DNA from: Megaustenia siamemsis
Lineage: Eukaryota; Mollusca; Gastropoda; Stylommatophora; Ariophantidae
Direction: 5' to 3'
NCBI GenBank assembly: GCA_032433765.1
Contig: JAVIAB010000046.1
Location: forward strand, 59,403,482 to 59,467,481
Length of the DNA stretch: 64,000 bases
In this document: positions 33,301 to 43,849 of the stretch, piece after piece
How positions within the stretch are numbered: the stretch's first letter is position 1
How the letters are laid out: the number at the start of each line of letters is the position of its first letter
Translations under genes and position numbers: made by a program
The notes under the pieces: model-generated
Databases searched by the model: none
Told to the model about the DNA's origin: nothing
Seen by the model: the letters and a program-made list of their open reading frames with translations, nothing else

Positions 33301-34518
33301 CACCAACAGTTGACCTGTCCATCTCATCAACAGTTGACCTGTCCGTCTCATCAACAGTTGACCTGTCCATCTCACCAACATTTGACCTGTCCGTCTCATC
33401 AACAGTTGACCTGTCCGTCTCATCAACAGTTGACCTGTCCGTCTCACCAACAGTTGACCTGTCCGTCTCATCAACAGTTGACCTGTCCATCTCACCAACA
33501 GTTGACCTGTCCGTCTCATCAACAGTTGACCTGTCCATCTCACCAACAGTTGACCTGTCCATCTCATCAACAGTTGACCTGTCCGTCTCATCAACAGTTA
33601 ACCTGTTCGTCTCACCAACAGCTGGCCTGACAATCTCACCAACAGCTAGCCTGACCATCTCACCAACAGTTGACCTGTCCATCTCACCAACAGTTGACCT
33701 GTCCATCTCACCAATAGTTGACCTGTCCATCTCATCAACAGTTGACCTGTCCATCTCACCAACAGTTGACCTGTCCATCTCACCAACAGTTGACATGTCC
33801 ATCTCACCAACAGTTGACCTGTCCATCTCACCAACAGTTGACCTGTCCATCTCACCAACAGTTGACCTGTCCATCTCACCAACAGTTGACCTGTCCATCT
33901 CATCAACAGTTGACCTGTCCATCTCACCAACAGTTGACCTGTCCATCTCACCAACAGTTGACCTGTCCATCTTATCAACAGCTGGCCTGACCATCTCACC
34001 AACAGTTGACCTGTCCATCTCATCAACAGTTGACCTGTCCATCTCATCAACAGTTGACCTGTCCATCTCACCAACAGTTGACCTGTCCATCTCATCAACA
34101 GTTGACCTGTCCATCTCATCAACAGTTGACCTGTCCATCTCACCAACAGTTGACCTGTCCATCTCATCAACAGTTGACCTGTCCATGTCATCAACAGTTG
34201 ACCTGTCCATCTCATCAACAGTTGACCTGTCCATCTCACCAACAGTTGACCTGTCCATCTCATCAACAGTTGTCCTGTCCATCTCATCAACAGTTGACCT
34301 GTCCATGTCATCAACAGTTGACCTGTCCATGTCATCAACAGTTGACCTGTCCATCTCATCAACAGTTGACCTGTCCATCTCATCAACAGTTGACCTGTCC
34401 ATCTCATCAACAGTTGACCTGTCCATCTCATCAACAGTTGACCTGTCCATCTCACCAACAGTTGACCTGTCCATCTCATCAACAGTTGTCCTGTCCATCT
34501 CATCAACAGTTGTCCTGT
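30371..34518. repeat. 4.1-kb array of a 24-bp minisatellite
   Basis: About 172 copies of GTTGACCTGTCCRTCTCAYC plus AACA. Common substitutions are TTCGTC, CACCAACA/CATCAACA, ATTTGACC and GCTGGCC. Some units are 27 bp (CCGCCGTC, CCGTCGTC), which keeps frame. Rare 23- or 25-bp units (near 30797 and 32066) break it. Four frames lack stops in the consensus, giving minus-strand frames up to about 1380 codons (DRSTVDET/MDRSTVGE repeats). Unit classes are clustered: TTCGTC and 27-bp types lie left of about 33.6 kb, and nearly pure TCCATC types lie right of it. Confidence 0.97.
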
Positions 34519-34929
34519 CTTATAAAGCGATAACTAACTAGTCGTTGTTGACCGTCGTGAGCACGTCAATATTTGGACGTGAATTATGTGAGTATGTATG
34601 TGTTGTTCAGTGACGTGTGTGGAAGTATCAATGATAAAGTGAGACAAACACAACTCGTGGCTGTCTGGACCTCTTCATGTGGGGGACTTTGGACAATGTA
34701 GCAAGTGGCTGACTGCCATCACGGCTACCGTAATCGGTGATCCACTGCGCTATTGCAGAGCGTGATTCCGCAGTCAGAAAACCGCAATGCAAGTGTCACA
34801 GTACAGACCTATTTGGAGTGAATTACATTGTCTGTTTTTAGATTGATGTCTCAGTGCTGCTAGTGGCCGCGGAGTCCATCTCAACGTGGCTGACATTTGT
34901 CATTGAGTAATATTACGTGTAGAGTGCTC
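34519..34929. other. Spacer without a recognised gene
   Basis: Non-repetitive. A single A-box-like string (TAGCGCAGTGG on the minus strand near 34743) has no B box, so no tRNA-type element is called. Confidence 0.5.
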
Positions 34930-35105
34930 TTATGTTTCCTAGCGCTTCTGATATTCGATCAAACCATCTATTTCATGGTCGACCCTTGGGTCTGGTATTC
35001 TCGCAACATTTATTGAAGGCTCGCTGTGTTGTCTTTAGTCACACTACCTTGTTTGGTGGCCAAACCATTTTATCTGTTGTTTCTGTATATATTCTATGTG
35101 GGGGG
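34930..35105 (-). pseudogene. LINE family C, short 3' fragment
   Basis: Plus-strand TTATGTTTCCTAGCGCTTCT, GGTCGACCCTTGGGTCTGGT and TCTCGCAACATTTATTGAAG match the family C copy at 40070-40170 (GGTCGGCCCTTGGGTCTGGT, TCTCGCAACGTTTATTGAAG). Similarity fades after ATATTCTATGTGGGGGG. Confidence 0.75.
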
Positions 35106-35577
35106 CTGTTGTTTGTCAGATGATGTAGATGCCTTGATTGAAAGTGCGTCAAAGACTGTAGCAAGAGTGTCGGTGAAAGCCTCACTGTCAGCATATCTCA
35201 GTCAGGGCACATTTATGAGAAAACTGCCAGGGCAGTATCGTTGGAACACCCATTGTACATAGACTTTGAACACTGTCAGCTGAAGCTTCAACACACAGTC
35301 TTTGATGAAACGTGTCGTCATGATCGTGACAGTTGGCAGGAGATGATCTCCTCCATATTTATCTATCAAATTGCCGTCTATGGATTCTCTCAAGCCTCTC
35401 ATGACGCGTGACCGAGAAATGCTCCACTCATATATTATCGCCTTTCTACTTCCACTTGATAAACAGATAATGCTCTCTATCTCTCTCTCTCTCTCACTCT
35501 CTCTCTCTCTCTCGTCTCATCTCGCCGTCTATATTTAAACTCTATAGCAAATATGATCATGCTATCTTTGTCATGTA
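35106..35577. other. Spacer with (CT)n microsatellite
   Basis: CT dinucleotide runs at about 35474-35513. No gene recognised. Confidence 0.55.
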
Positions 35578-35815
35578 AGATTGTTTCAATAGATTGTTCT
35601 ACGCTCTCTATATTGTTTCAATAGATTGTTCTACGCTCTCTATATTGTTTCAATAGATTGTTCTACGCTCTCTATATTGTTTCAATAGATTGTTCTACGC
35701 TCTCTATATTGTTTCAATAGATTGTTCTACGCTCTCTATATTGTTTCAATAGATTGTTCTACGCTCTCTATATTGTTTCAATAGATTGTTCTATGATTTC
35801 TAAATTGTTTTATTC
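35578..35815. repeat. 32-bp minisatellite
   Basis: Seven copies of TATTGTTTCAATAGATTGTT plus CTACGCTCTCTA. The last unit is diverged. Confidence 0.94.
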
Positions 35816-36039
35816 TTCTACAACTCTTGTGTATAATATTGGCTATCTATTTATCAAGCAGTTTGTGAGCTCTTGTCACTGCTCCAATGCCATCCTTTCA
35901 TTTCTTTCCTTAGGGGCAGACCTTTAGTCAGTGGCCGCTTGTGGCAGCATCTTGTAGGGCAACAATACCAACCCACCATCCATAGCCATCATTCGCAGGC
36001 TGTTCTGTACTTGGTCCACGTATTTCGTCATCTTTCTTT

Positions 36040-39000
36040 CCACTGCGCTCAAACAGCTTGTCCTCTGCTTCCACTGCCCTCCACCAGCTTGTCATTTCTT
36101 TCCACTGCCCCCCACCAGCTTGTCATTTCTTTCCACTGCCCTCCACCAGCTTGTCATTTCTTTCCACTGCCTCCACCAGCTTGTCCTCTGCTTCCACTGC
36201 CCTCCATCAGCTTGTCATTTCTTTCCACTGCGCTCAATCAGCTTGTCATTTGTTTCCACTGCCCTCCATCAGCTTGCCATTTCTTTCCACTGCTCTCCAC
36301 CAGCTTGTCATTTGTTTCCACTGCCCTCCATCAGCTTGTCATTTGTTTCCACTGCCCTCCATCAGCTTGCCATTTCTTTCCACTGCCCTCCATCAGCTTG
36401 TCATTTGTTTCCACTGCCCCCATCAGCTTGCCATTTCTTTCCACTGCCCTCCATCAGCTTGTCATTTCTTTCCACTGCCCTCCACCAGCTTGTCATTTCT
36501 TTCCACTGCCCTCCATCAGCTTGTCATTTCTTTCCACTGCCCTCCACCAGCTTGTCATTTCTTTCCACTACCCTCTATCAGCTTGTCATTTGTTTCCACT
36601 GCCCTCCATCAGCTTGTCATTTCTTGCCACTGCCCTCCACCAGTTTGTCATTTCTTTCCACTGCGCTCAATCAGCTTGTCATTTGTTTCCACTGCCCTCT
36701 ATCAGCTTGCCATTTCTTTCCACTGCCCTCCACCAGCTTGTCATTTCTTTCCACTGCCCTCCATCAGCTTGCCATTTGTTTCCACTGCCCTCCATCAGCT
36801 TGCCATTTGTTTCCACTGCCCTCCACCAGCTTGTCATTTCTTTCCACTGCCCTCCACCAGCTTGTCATTTCTTTCCACTGCCTTCCACCAGCTTGTCCTC
36901 TGCTTCCACTGCCCTCCATCAGCTTGTCATTTCTTTCCACTGCGCTCAATCAGCTTGTCATTTGTTTCCACTGCCCTCCATCAGCTTGCCATTTCTTTCC
37001 ACTGCCCTCCACCAGCTTGTCATTTCTTTCCACTGCCCTCCACCAGCTTGTCATTTCTTTCCACTGCCCTCTATCAGCTTGTCATTTGTTTCCACTGCCC
37101 TCCATCAGCTTGTCATTTCTTTCCACTGCCCTCCACCAGCTTGTCATTTCTTTCCACTGCGCTCAATCAGCTTGTCATTTGTTTCCACTGCCCTCTATCA
37201 GCTTGCCATTTCTTTCCACTGCCCTCCACCAGCTTGTCATTTCTTTCCACTGCCCTCCATCAGCTTGCCATTTCTTTCCACTGCCCTCCATCAGCTTGTC
37301 ATTTCTTTCCACTGCCCTCCATCAGCTTGCCATTTGTTTCCACTGCCCTCCATCAGCTTGCCATTTCTTTCCACTGCCCTCCACCAGCTTGTCATTTCTT
37401 TCCACTGCCCTCCACCAGCTTGTCATTTCTTTCCACTGCCTCCACCAGCTTGTCCTTGCTTCCACTGCCCTCCATCAGCTTGTCATTTCTTTCCACTGCG
37501 CTCAATCAGCTTGTCATTTGTTTCCACTGCCCTCCATCAGCTTGCATTTCTTTCCACTGCCCTCCACCAGCTTGTCATTTCTTTCCACTGCGCTCAATCA
37601 GCTTGTCATTTGTTTCCACTGCCCTCTATCAGCTTGCCATTTCTTTCCACTGCCCTCCACCAGCTTGTCATTTCTTTCCACTGCCCTCCATCAGCTTGCC
37701 ATTTCTTTCCACTGCCCTCCACCAGCTTGTCATTTCTTTCCACTGCCCTCCATCAGCTTGCCATTTGTTTCCACTGCCCTCCATCAGCTTGCCATTTCTT
37801 TCCACTGCCCTCCACCAGCTTGTCATTTCTTTCCACTGCCCTCCACCAGCTTGTCATTTCTTTCCACTGCCTTCCACCAGCTTGTCCTCTGCTTCCACTG
37901 CCCTCCATCAGCTTGTCATTTCTTTCCACTGCGCTCAATCAGCTTGTCATTTGTTTCCACTGCCCTCCATCAGCTTGCCATTTCTTTCCACTGCTCTCCA
38001 CCAGCTTGTCATTTCTTTCCACTGCCCTCCATCAGCTTGTCATTTGTTTCCACTGCCCTCCATCAGCTTGCCATTTCTTTCCACTGCCCTCCATCAGCTT
38101 GTCATTTGTTTCCACTGCCCCCATCAGCTTGCCATTTCTTTCCACTGCCCTCCACCAGCTTGTCATTTCTTTCCACTGCCCTCCACCAGCTTGTCATTTC
38201 TTTCCACTGCCCTCCATCAGCTTGTCATTTCTTTCCACTGCCCTCCACCAGCTTGTCATTTCTTTCCACTACCCTCTATCAGCTTGTCATTTGTTTCCAC
38301 TGCCCTCCATCAGCTTGTCATTTCTTGCCACTGCCCTCCACCAGTTTGTCATTTCTTTCCACTGCGCTCAATCAGCTTGTCATTTGTTTCCACTGCCCTC
38401 TATCAGCTTGCCATTTCTTTCCACTGCCCTCCACCAGCTTGTCATTTCTTTCCACTGCCCTCCATCAGCTTGCCATTTGTTTCCACTGCCCTCCATCAGC
38501 TTGCCATTTGTTTCCACTGCCCTCCACCAGCTTGTCATTTCTTTCCACTGCCCTCCACCAGCTTGTCATTTCTTTCCACTGCCTTCCACCAGCTTGTCCT
38601 CTGCTTCCACTGCCCTCCATCAGCTTGTCATTTCTTTCCACTGCGCTCAATCAGCTTGTCATTTGTTTCCACTGCCCTCCATCAGCTTGCCATTTCTTTC
38701 CACTGCCCTCCACCAGCTTGTCATTTGTTTCCACTGCCCTCCATCAGCTTGTCATTTCTTTCCACTGCCCTCCATCAGCTTGCCATTTCTTTCCACTGCC
38801 CTCCATCAGCTTGCCATTTGTTTCCACTGCCCTCCATCAGCTTGCCATTTCTTTCCACTGCCCTCCACCAGCTTGTCATTTCTTTCCACTGCCCTCCATC
38901 AGCTTGTCATTTCTTTCCACTGCCCTCCACCAGTTCGTCCTCTGCTTCCACTGCCCTCCACCAGATTGTCATTCTTTCCACTGCCCTCAACCAGTTTGTC

Positions 39001-39170
39001 CTCTGCTTCCACTGCCCTCCACCAGCTTGTCATTTTTTTCCACTGCACTCAATCAGCTTGTCATTTGTTCACACTGCCCTCCATCAGCTTGTCATTTCTT
39101 CCCACTGTCCTCCATCAGCTTGTCATTTGTTTCCACTGCCCTCCATCAGCTTGTCATTTGTTTCCACTGA
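36040..39170. repeat. 3.1-kb array of a 31-bp minisatellite
   Basis: About 100 copies of CCACTGCCCTCCAYCAGCTT plus GTCATTTCTTT. Recurrent variants are GCGCTCAATC, TTGCCATTT, TTTGTTTCC and TCCTCTGCTTCC. Because 31 is one more than a multiple of three and the plus strand lacks stops, all three plus frames remain open for over 1000 codons with the same 31-residue repeat. A block of about 850 bp at 36175-37025 recurs at 37876-38726 (offset 1701 bp) with few differences, so part of the array grew by large-block duplication. Confidence 0.97.
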
Positions 39171-39808
39171 TTCCAATGATTTACTGGTTCACAGTGTAGC
39201 CATCTACTATTATATGATTTGCCGGTTCACAGTGTAGCCATCTACTACTATATGATCTACTGGTTAACAGTGTGGTCATCTACTACTATATGATTTACTG
39301 GTTCACAGTGTAGCCATCTACTACTATATGATTTACTGGTTCACAGTGTAGTCATCTACTACTATATGATTTACTGGTTCACAGTGTAGCCATCTACTAC
39401 TATATGATTTACTGGCTCACAGTGTAGCCATCTACTATTATATGATTTACTGGTTCACAGTGTAGCCATCTACTACTATATGATTTACCGGTTCACAGTG
39501 TAGCCATCTACTACTATATGATCTACTGGTTAACAGTGTAGCCATCTACTACTATATGATTTACTGGTTAACAGTGTAGCCATCTACTGCTATATGATTT
39601 ACTGGTTCACAGTGTAACCATCTACTACTATATGATTTACTGGTTCACAGTGTAGCCATCTACTACTATATGATTTACTGGTTGACAGTACAGCCATCTA
39701 CTTCTATATGATTTACTGGTTGACAGTACAGCCATCTACTACTATATGATTTACTGGTTGACAGTACAGCCATCTACTACTATATGATTTACTGGTTGAC
39801 AGTACAGC
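39171..39808. repeat. 38-bp minisatellite
   Basis: About 17 copies of TAGCCATCTACTACTATATG plus ATTTACTGGTTCACAGTG. The last four carry GTTGACAGTACAGCC. It starts directly at the end of the 31-bp array. Confidence 0.95.
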
Positions 39809-39984
39809 CTACAATTCCACTTGTATAAAGTGTGTCGTGGTGTACTTGGCATGGCCTGTTCCAGTCTCATTATCTTCTTCTCCTTCATCTTCTCTTCCTG
39901 CTCCTCTTGTTCTCATCATTTTCTTCATCTTCCCCTCCTATTCTTCTCCATCCTTTTTCCTTCTGATACTCCCTTTATTCTTTC

Positions 39985-40808
39985 TTTTCTTCTTCTTCTT
40001 CTAATTTGCCTTTAAGCGTCAAGGGAAGATACAATTTGCAGTCTTTTACTCTTTTGTTTGTCTCTGCTGTTGTTATGTTTTTTAATGCTTCTAATATTGC
40101 CAACCCATCGTTTTCGTGGTCGGCCCTTGGGTCTGGTGTTCTCGCAACGTTTATTGAAGGTTTGTTGTGTCGTGTTTTGATTTTTATGGCTTATTACGTT
40201 ACCAAACCATTTAATCTATTGCTTCTTTATGTATTCTATGGCAGGAATTATTCCTAGCTTTTTTCTCAGTTCTTCATTTCTGATCTTATCTCTCAGACTG
40301 TTTCCTGTCATTCGTCTAACACATTTCATCTCTGTAGAGGTTATTTTACTTTTTGTTCTTGCATCTAGGGTCCAGGTAGCACAACGTTAGAATGAAGATT
40401 GAATTGTAGAGTGCCCGTTTTGCCTCTAGAGTTGTTTCCTTGTTGGACAATAGTGATGATAACTGTCCAATGATTTGACAAGCTTTGTTGCATCTTAAGT
40501 TTATTTCTGATGTTTGAGAATTGTCGTTTACTAGAATTCCTAGGTATTTCAATTCCTCCACTTGTTTTAGTTGTCTGCCATCTATAGTTATGTTGATGTT
40601 CTGTTTCTCTTCTGTGATATTCATGTTGTATTTTGTACCTGTGCTGTTGAGTCTATTTCAATGTTCTTGTAGGTCTTCTATTTTTCCATGTATTAGTGCC
40701 TGATCGTCTGCAAATAGAAGCTCGTTGATCTTCTGTCTCCGATGGGCTGGCTAACTTACACATGTAGTTCATGTATTAATGAACAATAGGGGGGATAGTA
40801 CGCACCCA
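39985..40808 (-). pseudogene. 5'-truncated LINE family C with RT motifs
   Basis: The longest family C copy in the window. Minus-strand translation gives GCVLSPLLF (near 40812-40780), then ELLFADDQALIHG (FADD codons at 40714-40703), NRLNSTGTKYNMNI and the frame 40624-40346 with QVEELKYLGILVNDNSQTSE, NLRCNKACQIIGQLSSLLSN and KETTLEAKRALYNSIF. Further toward the 3' end stops accumulate, but KKLGI-P and YIK fragments are visible. Its 3' end is near 39985, followed on the minus strand by a GAAGAA-rich tail. The 5' truncation falls exactly at a CT/AT microsatellite. It is a non-LTR retrotransposon; clade assignment (RTE-like or another) is uncertain. Confidence 0.8.
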
Positions 40809-40842
40809 TGTCTCTCCCTCTCTCCTCCCCCTCTCTCTCCCC

Positions 40843-40929
<87 letters not shown>

Positions 40930-40932
40930 TGA
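40809..40932. repeat. (CT)n-(AT)n microsatellite
   Basis: CTCTCCC-type and CT repeats (40809-40868) followed by about 60 bp of alternating AT with one interruption. Directly abuts the LINE family C truncation point. Confidence 0.95.
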
Positions 40933-41119
40933 GATTACCACGGGCAGCCTACAAAGAAGAGACGGGCGTTCTGAAAGAGATTTAAACATAAAGTACTTAT
41001 TGCCAACACTGGGAGGAAAAAACTAATTTGTTGGCGTGTGATGAGAGCGGTTGGCAGATGTTGTGACGTTGATGGAAGAGGAAATAGAGGGCAACATAGA
41101 CATTGGGCTGTTTAAGAGA
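40933..41119. other. Short spacer
   Basis: Contains short LINE-like text (GGCAACATAGACATTGGGCT), but too little to assign. Confidence 0.4.
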
Positions 41120-41695
41120 ATGGTTCCATAGGGAAGTCTGCAGTAACGTTGATAAACGGCTGTAGAGATAGAATGTTGGGTAGGTAAGTCTGTAGTAAAG
41201 TTGATAAACGGCTATATAGATAGGATTTTGGATAGGGAAGTCTGCAGTAAAGTTGATAAACGGCTGTAGAGATAGAATGTTGGGTAGGGAAGTCTGTAGT
41301 AAAGTTGATAAACGGCTATATAGATAGGATGTTGGATAGGGAAGTCTGCAGTAAAGTTGATAAACGGCTGTAGAGATAGAATGTTGGGTAGGGAAGTCTG
41401 TAGTAAAGTTGATAAACGGCTGTAGAGATAGAATGTTGGATAGGGAAGTCTGCAGTAAAGTTGATAAACGGCTATATAGATAGAATGTTGGGTAGGGAAG
41501 TCTGCAGTAAAGTTGATAAACGGCTGTTGAGATAGAATGTTGGGTAGGTAAGTCTGTAGTAAAGTTGATAAACGGCTATATAGATAGGATGTTGGATAGG
41601 GAAGTCTGCAGTAAAGTTGATAAACGGCTATATAGATAGAATGTTGGATAGGGAAGTCTGCAGTAAAGTTGATAAACGGCTGTAGAGATAGAATA
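41120..41695. repeat. 52-bp minisatellite
   Basis: About 11 copies of GTTGATAAACGGCTGTAGAG, then ATAGAATGTTGG and TAGGGAAGTCTGYAGTAAA. Units alternate irregularly between CTGTAGAGATAGAATG and CTATATAGATAGGATG. Confidence 0.95.
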
Positions 41696-41910
41696 TTATG
41701 GAGAGACCGGCCCAGTACCTGACGTTACATTTGATTGTTTATTGTTATCTAGTGTGATGACGAATGTTATTTCTTGGGTGTTGCTTAAACCAGCCGATTG
41801 CCTTTATCATGCTATTTGTTATTGTCGTTGGTTACATGATTGCCCATCTCATTGCACAACTACCAAGCACAGCTTCGTTGAGTTCCAACATTAGAAATCT
41901 CATCACACTG
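41696..41910. other. Short spacer
   Basis: Non-repetitive sequence before the terminal-repeat element. No gene signal. Confidence 0.5.
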
Positions 41911-41924
41911 CCGTGTCTCATAAG
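41911..41924. repeat. Target-site duplication (left) of terminal-repeat element
   Basis: CCGTGTCTCATAAG, 14 bp, exact match to 42489-42502. Confidence 0.8.
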
Positions 41925-42488
41925 TGCAGTGCCATGGAGTACGGGTTTGATCCTGCTTCGGACCATATATTGTTCTTTGTTTTTATCTGTTGTTGTTTAT
42001 TTGTCATTTTTTCCGAGTGCTAACACAGACCTTTTCCTTCTATTATTCTCTAATATTGCCTCGGAAGTTTCCATATATAATAATATTTATTTATTATTAC
42101 TTGTCTCCAGTATATAACCACTGGAAACTACTATTTGTTCTGTTTCGTCCAATAAATGTTTGTCTACAACACAAGTATTCAGCCCTACTGGGAGATACTT
42201 GCATTAATAGGAAAGTACAGATATACAATTTATTTCCGATCTGTGATCGTAACCCTATGCTATAGTCATGGGAACTCCTTCGTGTAAGACACTGCTCACA
42301 ATAGCTAATTTTTTAATTAGCTGAGTGGCTTTGTACCAAGCGTTCGGCTTCTCGTGGCAAGGCGCAGTGCCATGGAGTACGGGTTCGATCCTGATTCGGA
42401 CCATATATTGTTCTTTGTTTTTTTTCTGTTGTTGTTTATTTGTCATTTTTTCCGAGTGCTAACACAGACCTTTTCCTTCTATTATTCC
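41925..42488 (+). mobile_element. 564-bp element with terminal direct repeats and tRNA-like head
   Basis: Bounded by a perfect 14-bp direct repeat. Its first about 123 bp (41926-42048) and last about 125 bp (42364-42488) are direct repeats, from GCAGTGCCATGGAGTACGGG to CTTTTCCTTCTATTATT, differing at about three positions. The 315 bp between them end in a hairpin (AGCTAATT-TTTT-AATTAGCT at 42303-42322) and a tRNA-like A box. The B box GGTTCGATCC lies inside the right repeat and is mutated (GGTTTGATCC) in the left one. A 14-bp duplication fits LINE-type target-primed insertion rather than LTR integration (4-6 bp). It may be a 5'-truncated head-to-tail dimer of a SINE-like unit of about 438 bp, or a small terminal-repeat retroelement. 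No ORF of note. Confidence 0.7.
42318..42391 (+). promoter_or_regulatory. Pol III-like A and B boxes
   Basis: TAGCTGAGTGG (42318-42328) fits the A-box consensus and GGTTCGATCC (42382-42391) the B box. The wide spacing would need a long variable arm, as in Ser/Leu tRNAs. Confidence 0.6.
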
Positions 42489-42502
42489 CCGTGTCTCATA
42501 AG
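42489..42502. repeat. Target-site duplication (right) of terminal-repeat element
   Basis: CCGTGTCTCATAAG, identical to 41911-41924. Confidence 0.8.
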
Positions 42503-42708
42503 GTGTGCCCTGCCAGACTGTCGTAATGAGCAGCTAAAACTGTTTCCTGGTATCTGTCTGCTCTTGATGCATGCACACGACCAATGACATTCTGATGAGT
42601 TTAGCTGACAGAACCGTCGAATATTGCCCACAAGCGTGTTCTTACTCCCTCACCATCTAAACATATTCATATCATGATTATATTCTGAACAGATTTTTGT
42701 TGTTGCAC
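42503..42708. other. Short spacer
   Basis: Non-repetitive. No gene signal. Confidence 0.5.
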
Positions 42709-42717
42709 TGATATATC

Positions 42718-43105
42718 AACACACGAATGAAAAGACGATTAGAGGCCACAGAGATGGGATTTCTCAGAAGAATGTTGAAAGTTCCCTGGACAGCTAAAAA
42801 GACCAATGAAGAAATTCTCAAAGAGGCCAACACAAAAAGGGAGCTCCTAAAAAACATCCGAATGAAACTATCATCAATTTTTGGGCAAATCATGAGAAGA
42901 GGCAAGTTGGAATACTTGGTTACAACTGGTAAAATAAAAGGAAAAAGAGATCGCGGACGACAAAGAGAGGAAATACTGGATAGCTTGGTGTCATGGGATG
43001 GAAAACAGTCAACAACAGAACTGATACGATGCACTGTAGATAGAAGATTGTGGAAGGGCATGATCGGCTACGCCAACCGGTATGGCACGTGATGTTGATG
43101 ATAAT
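42718..43105 (+). mobile_element. Short 5'-truncated RTE-like LINE family B insertion with TSD
   Basis: Flanked by TGATATATC at 42709-42717 and 43106-43114 (9 bp). The insert is 388 bp and ends GGCACGTGATGTTGATGATAAT, the family tail. It encodes an intact C-terminal LINE fragment (entry 42727-43092). An extreme 5' truncation of a recently active family is the simplest reading. Confidence 0.75.
42727..43092 (+). pseudogene. C-terminal fragment of RTE-like LINE ORF2, family B
   Basis: An intact frame of 121 codons up to a natural stop: RRLEATEMGFLRRMLKVPWT, AKKTNEEILKEANTKRELL, FGQIMRRGKLEYLVTTGKIK, GKRDRGRQREEILDSLVSW, RCTVDRRLWKGMIGYANRYG. This is the region after the RT palm in RTE/BovB-type proteins (RRML-PWT-K, FG-IMRR, GKRDRGRQR). 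Endonuclease and RT are absent, so it cannot act alone. It is the best reference in this window for family B, and the copies at 6.3, 14.2 and 15.9 kb were recognised against it. Confidence 0.85.
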
Positions 43106-43114
43106 TGATATATC

Positions 43115-43600
43115 TCGCATCATCCGTTGTATCTCATGTTGCATAGCTCCTATAAGTATACATCATCCGTTGTATCTCATGTTGCATAGCTCCTATAAGT
43201 ATACATCATCTGTTGTATCTCATGTTGCATAGCTCCTATAAGTATACATCATCTGTTGTATCTCATGTTGCATAGCTCCTATAAGTATACATCATCCGTT
43301 GTATCTCATGTTGCATAGCTCCTATAAGTATACATCATCCGTTGTATCTCATGTTGCATAGCTCCTATAAGTATACATCATCCGTTGTATCTCATGTTGC
43401 ATAGCTCCTATAAGTATACATCATCTGTTGTATCTCATGTTGCATAGCTCCTATAAGTATACACCATCTGTTGTATCTCATGTTGCATAGCTCCTATAAG
43501 TATACATCATCTGTTGTATCTCATGTTGCATAGCTCCTATAAGTATACATCATCCGTTGTATCTCATGTTGCATAGCTCCTATAAGTATACACCATCCGT
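43115..43600. repeat. 43-bp minisatellite
   Basis: About 11 copies of CATCATCCGTTGTATCTCAT, then GTTGCATAGCTCC and TATAAGTATA. CATCCG/CATCTG is the main variable site. The first unit starts just past the target-site duplication of the LINE insertion. Confidence 0.95.
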
Positions 43601-43849
43601 CTTATAGTTGTCCTGTCTCATGTTATCCGACTTTCCCATGTTGCAGTAATGGCCTAACACTGGAACTCACAGTTCTCAGACACTTGCCTCACGGTCGGAC
43701 ATCCCACGCCGGAACTATATACTCCCCCTCCCGACAAACGGACATTCATTGTCCCTGTGTAATCCATTATTGGTGCTGTTTTTTTTTCTTTTGTAAAGAT
43801 GTGATACATCAGATGGAGTGTCCGGTAGTGGTTCCACCTTGCCTTCTGT
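43601..43849. other. Short spacer
   Basis: Contains T-rich stretch 43780-43790. No recognised gene. Confidence 0.5.

Noticed and set aside
30359..34498. Minus-strand open frame of about 1380 codons (DRSTVDET repeats) as a gene
   Set aside because: It lies wholly in a 24-bp tandem array. Four frames are open at once because the unit is a multiple of three and stop-free in those frames; it shifts between repeat phases and lacks a unique N- or C-terminal domain.
34700..34760. tRNA gene or SINE head from the A-box-like TAGCGCAGTGG
   Set aside because: No B box at a suitable distance and no tRNA fold.
35873..39237. Three overlapping plus-strand frames of over 1000 codons as a Pro/Ser-rich protein
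   Set aside because: All three frames are equally open, as expected for a stop-free 31-bp unit. No unique coding flank or start context.
41925..42488. LTR retrotransposon or solo-LTR pair
   Set aside because: The flanking duplication is 14 bp rather than 4-6 bp, and no TG...CA ends, primer-binding site or polypurine tract were recognised.
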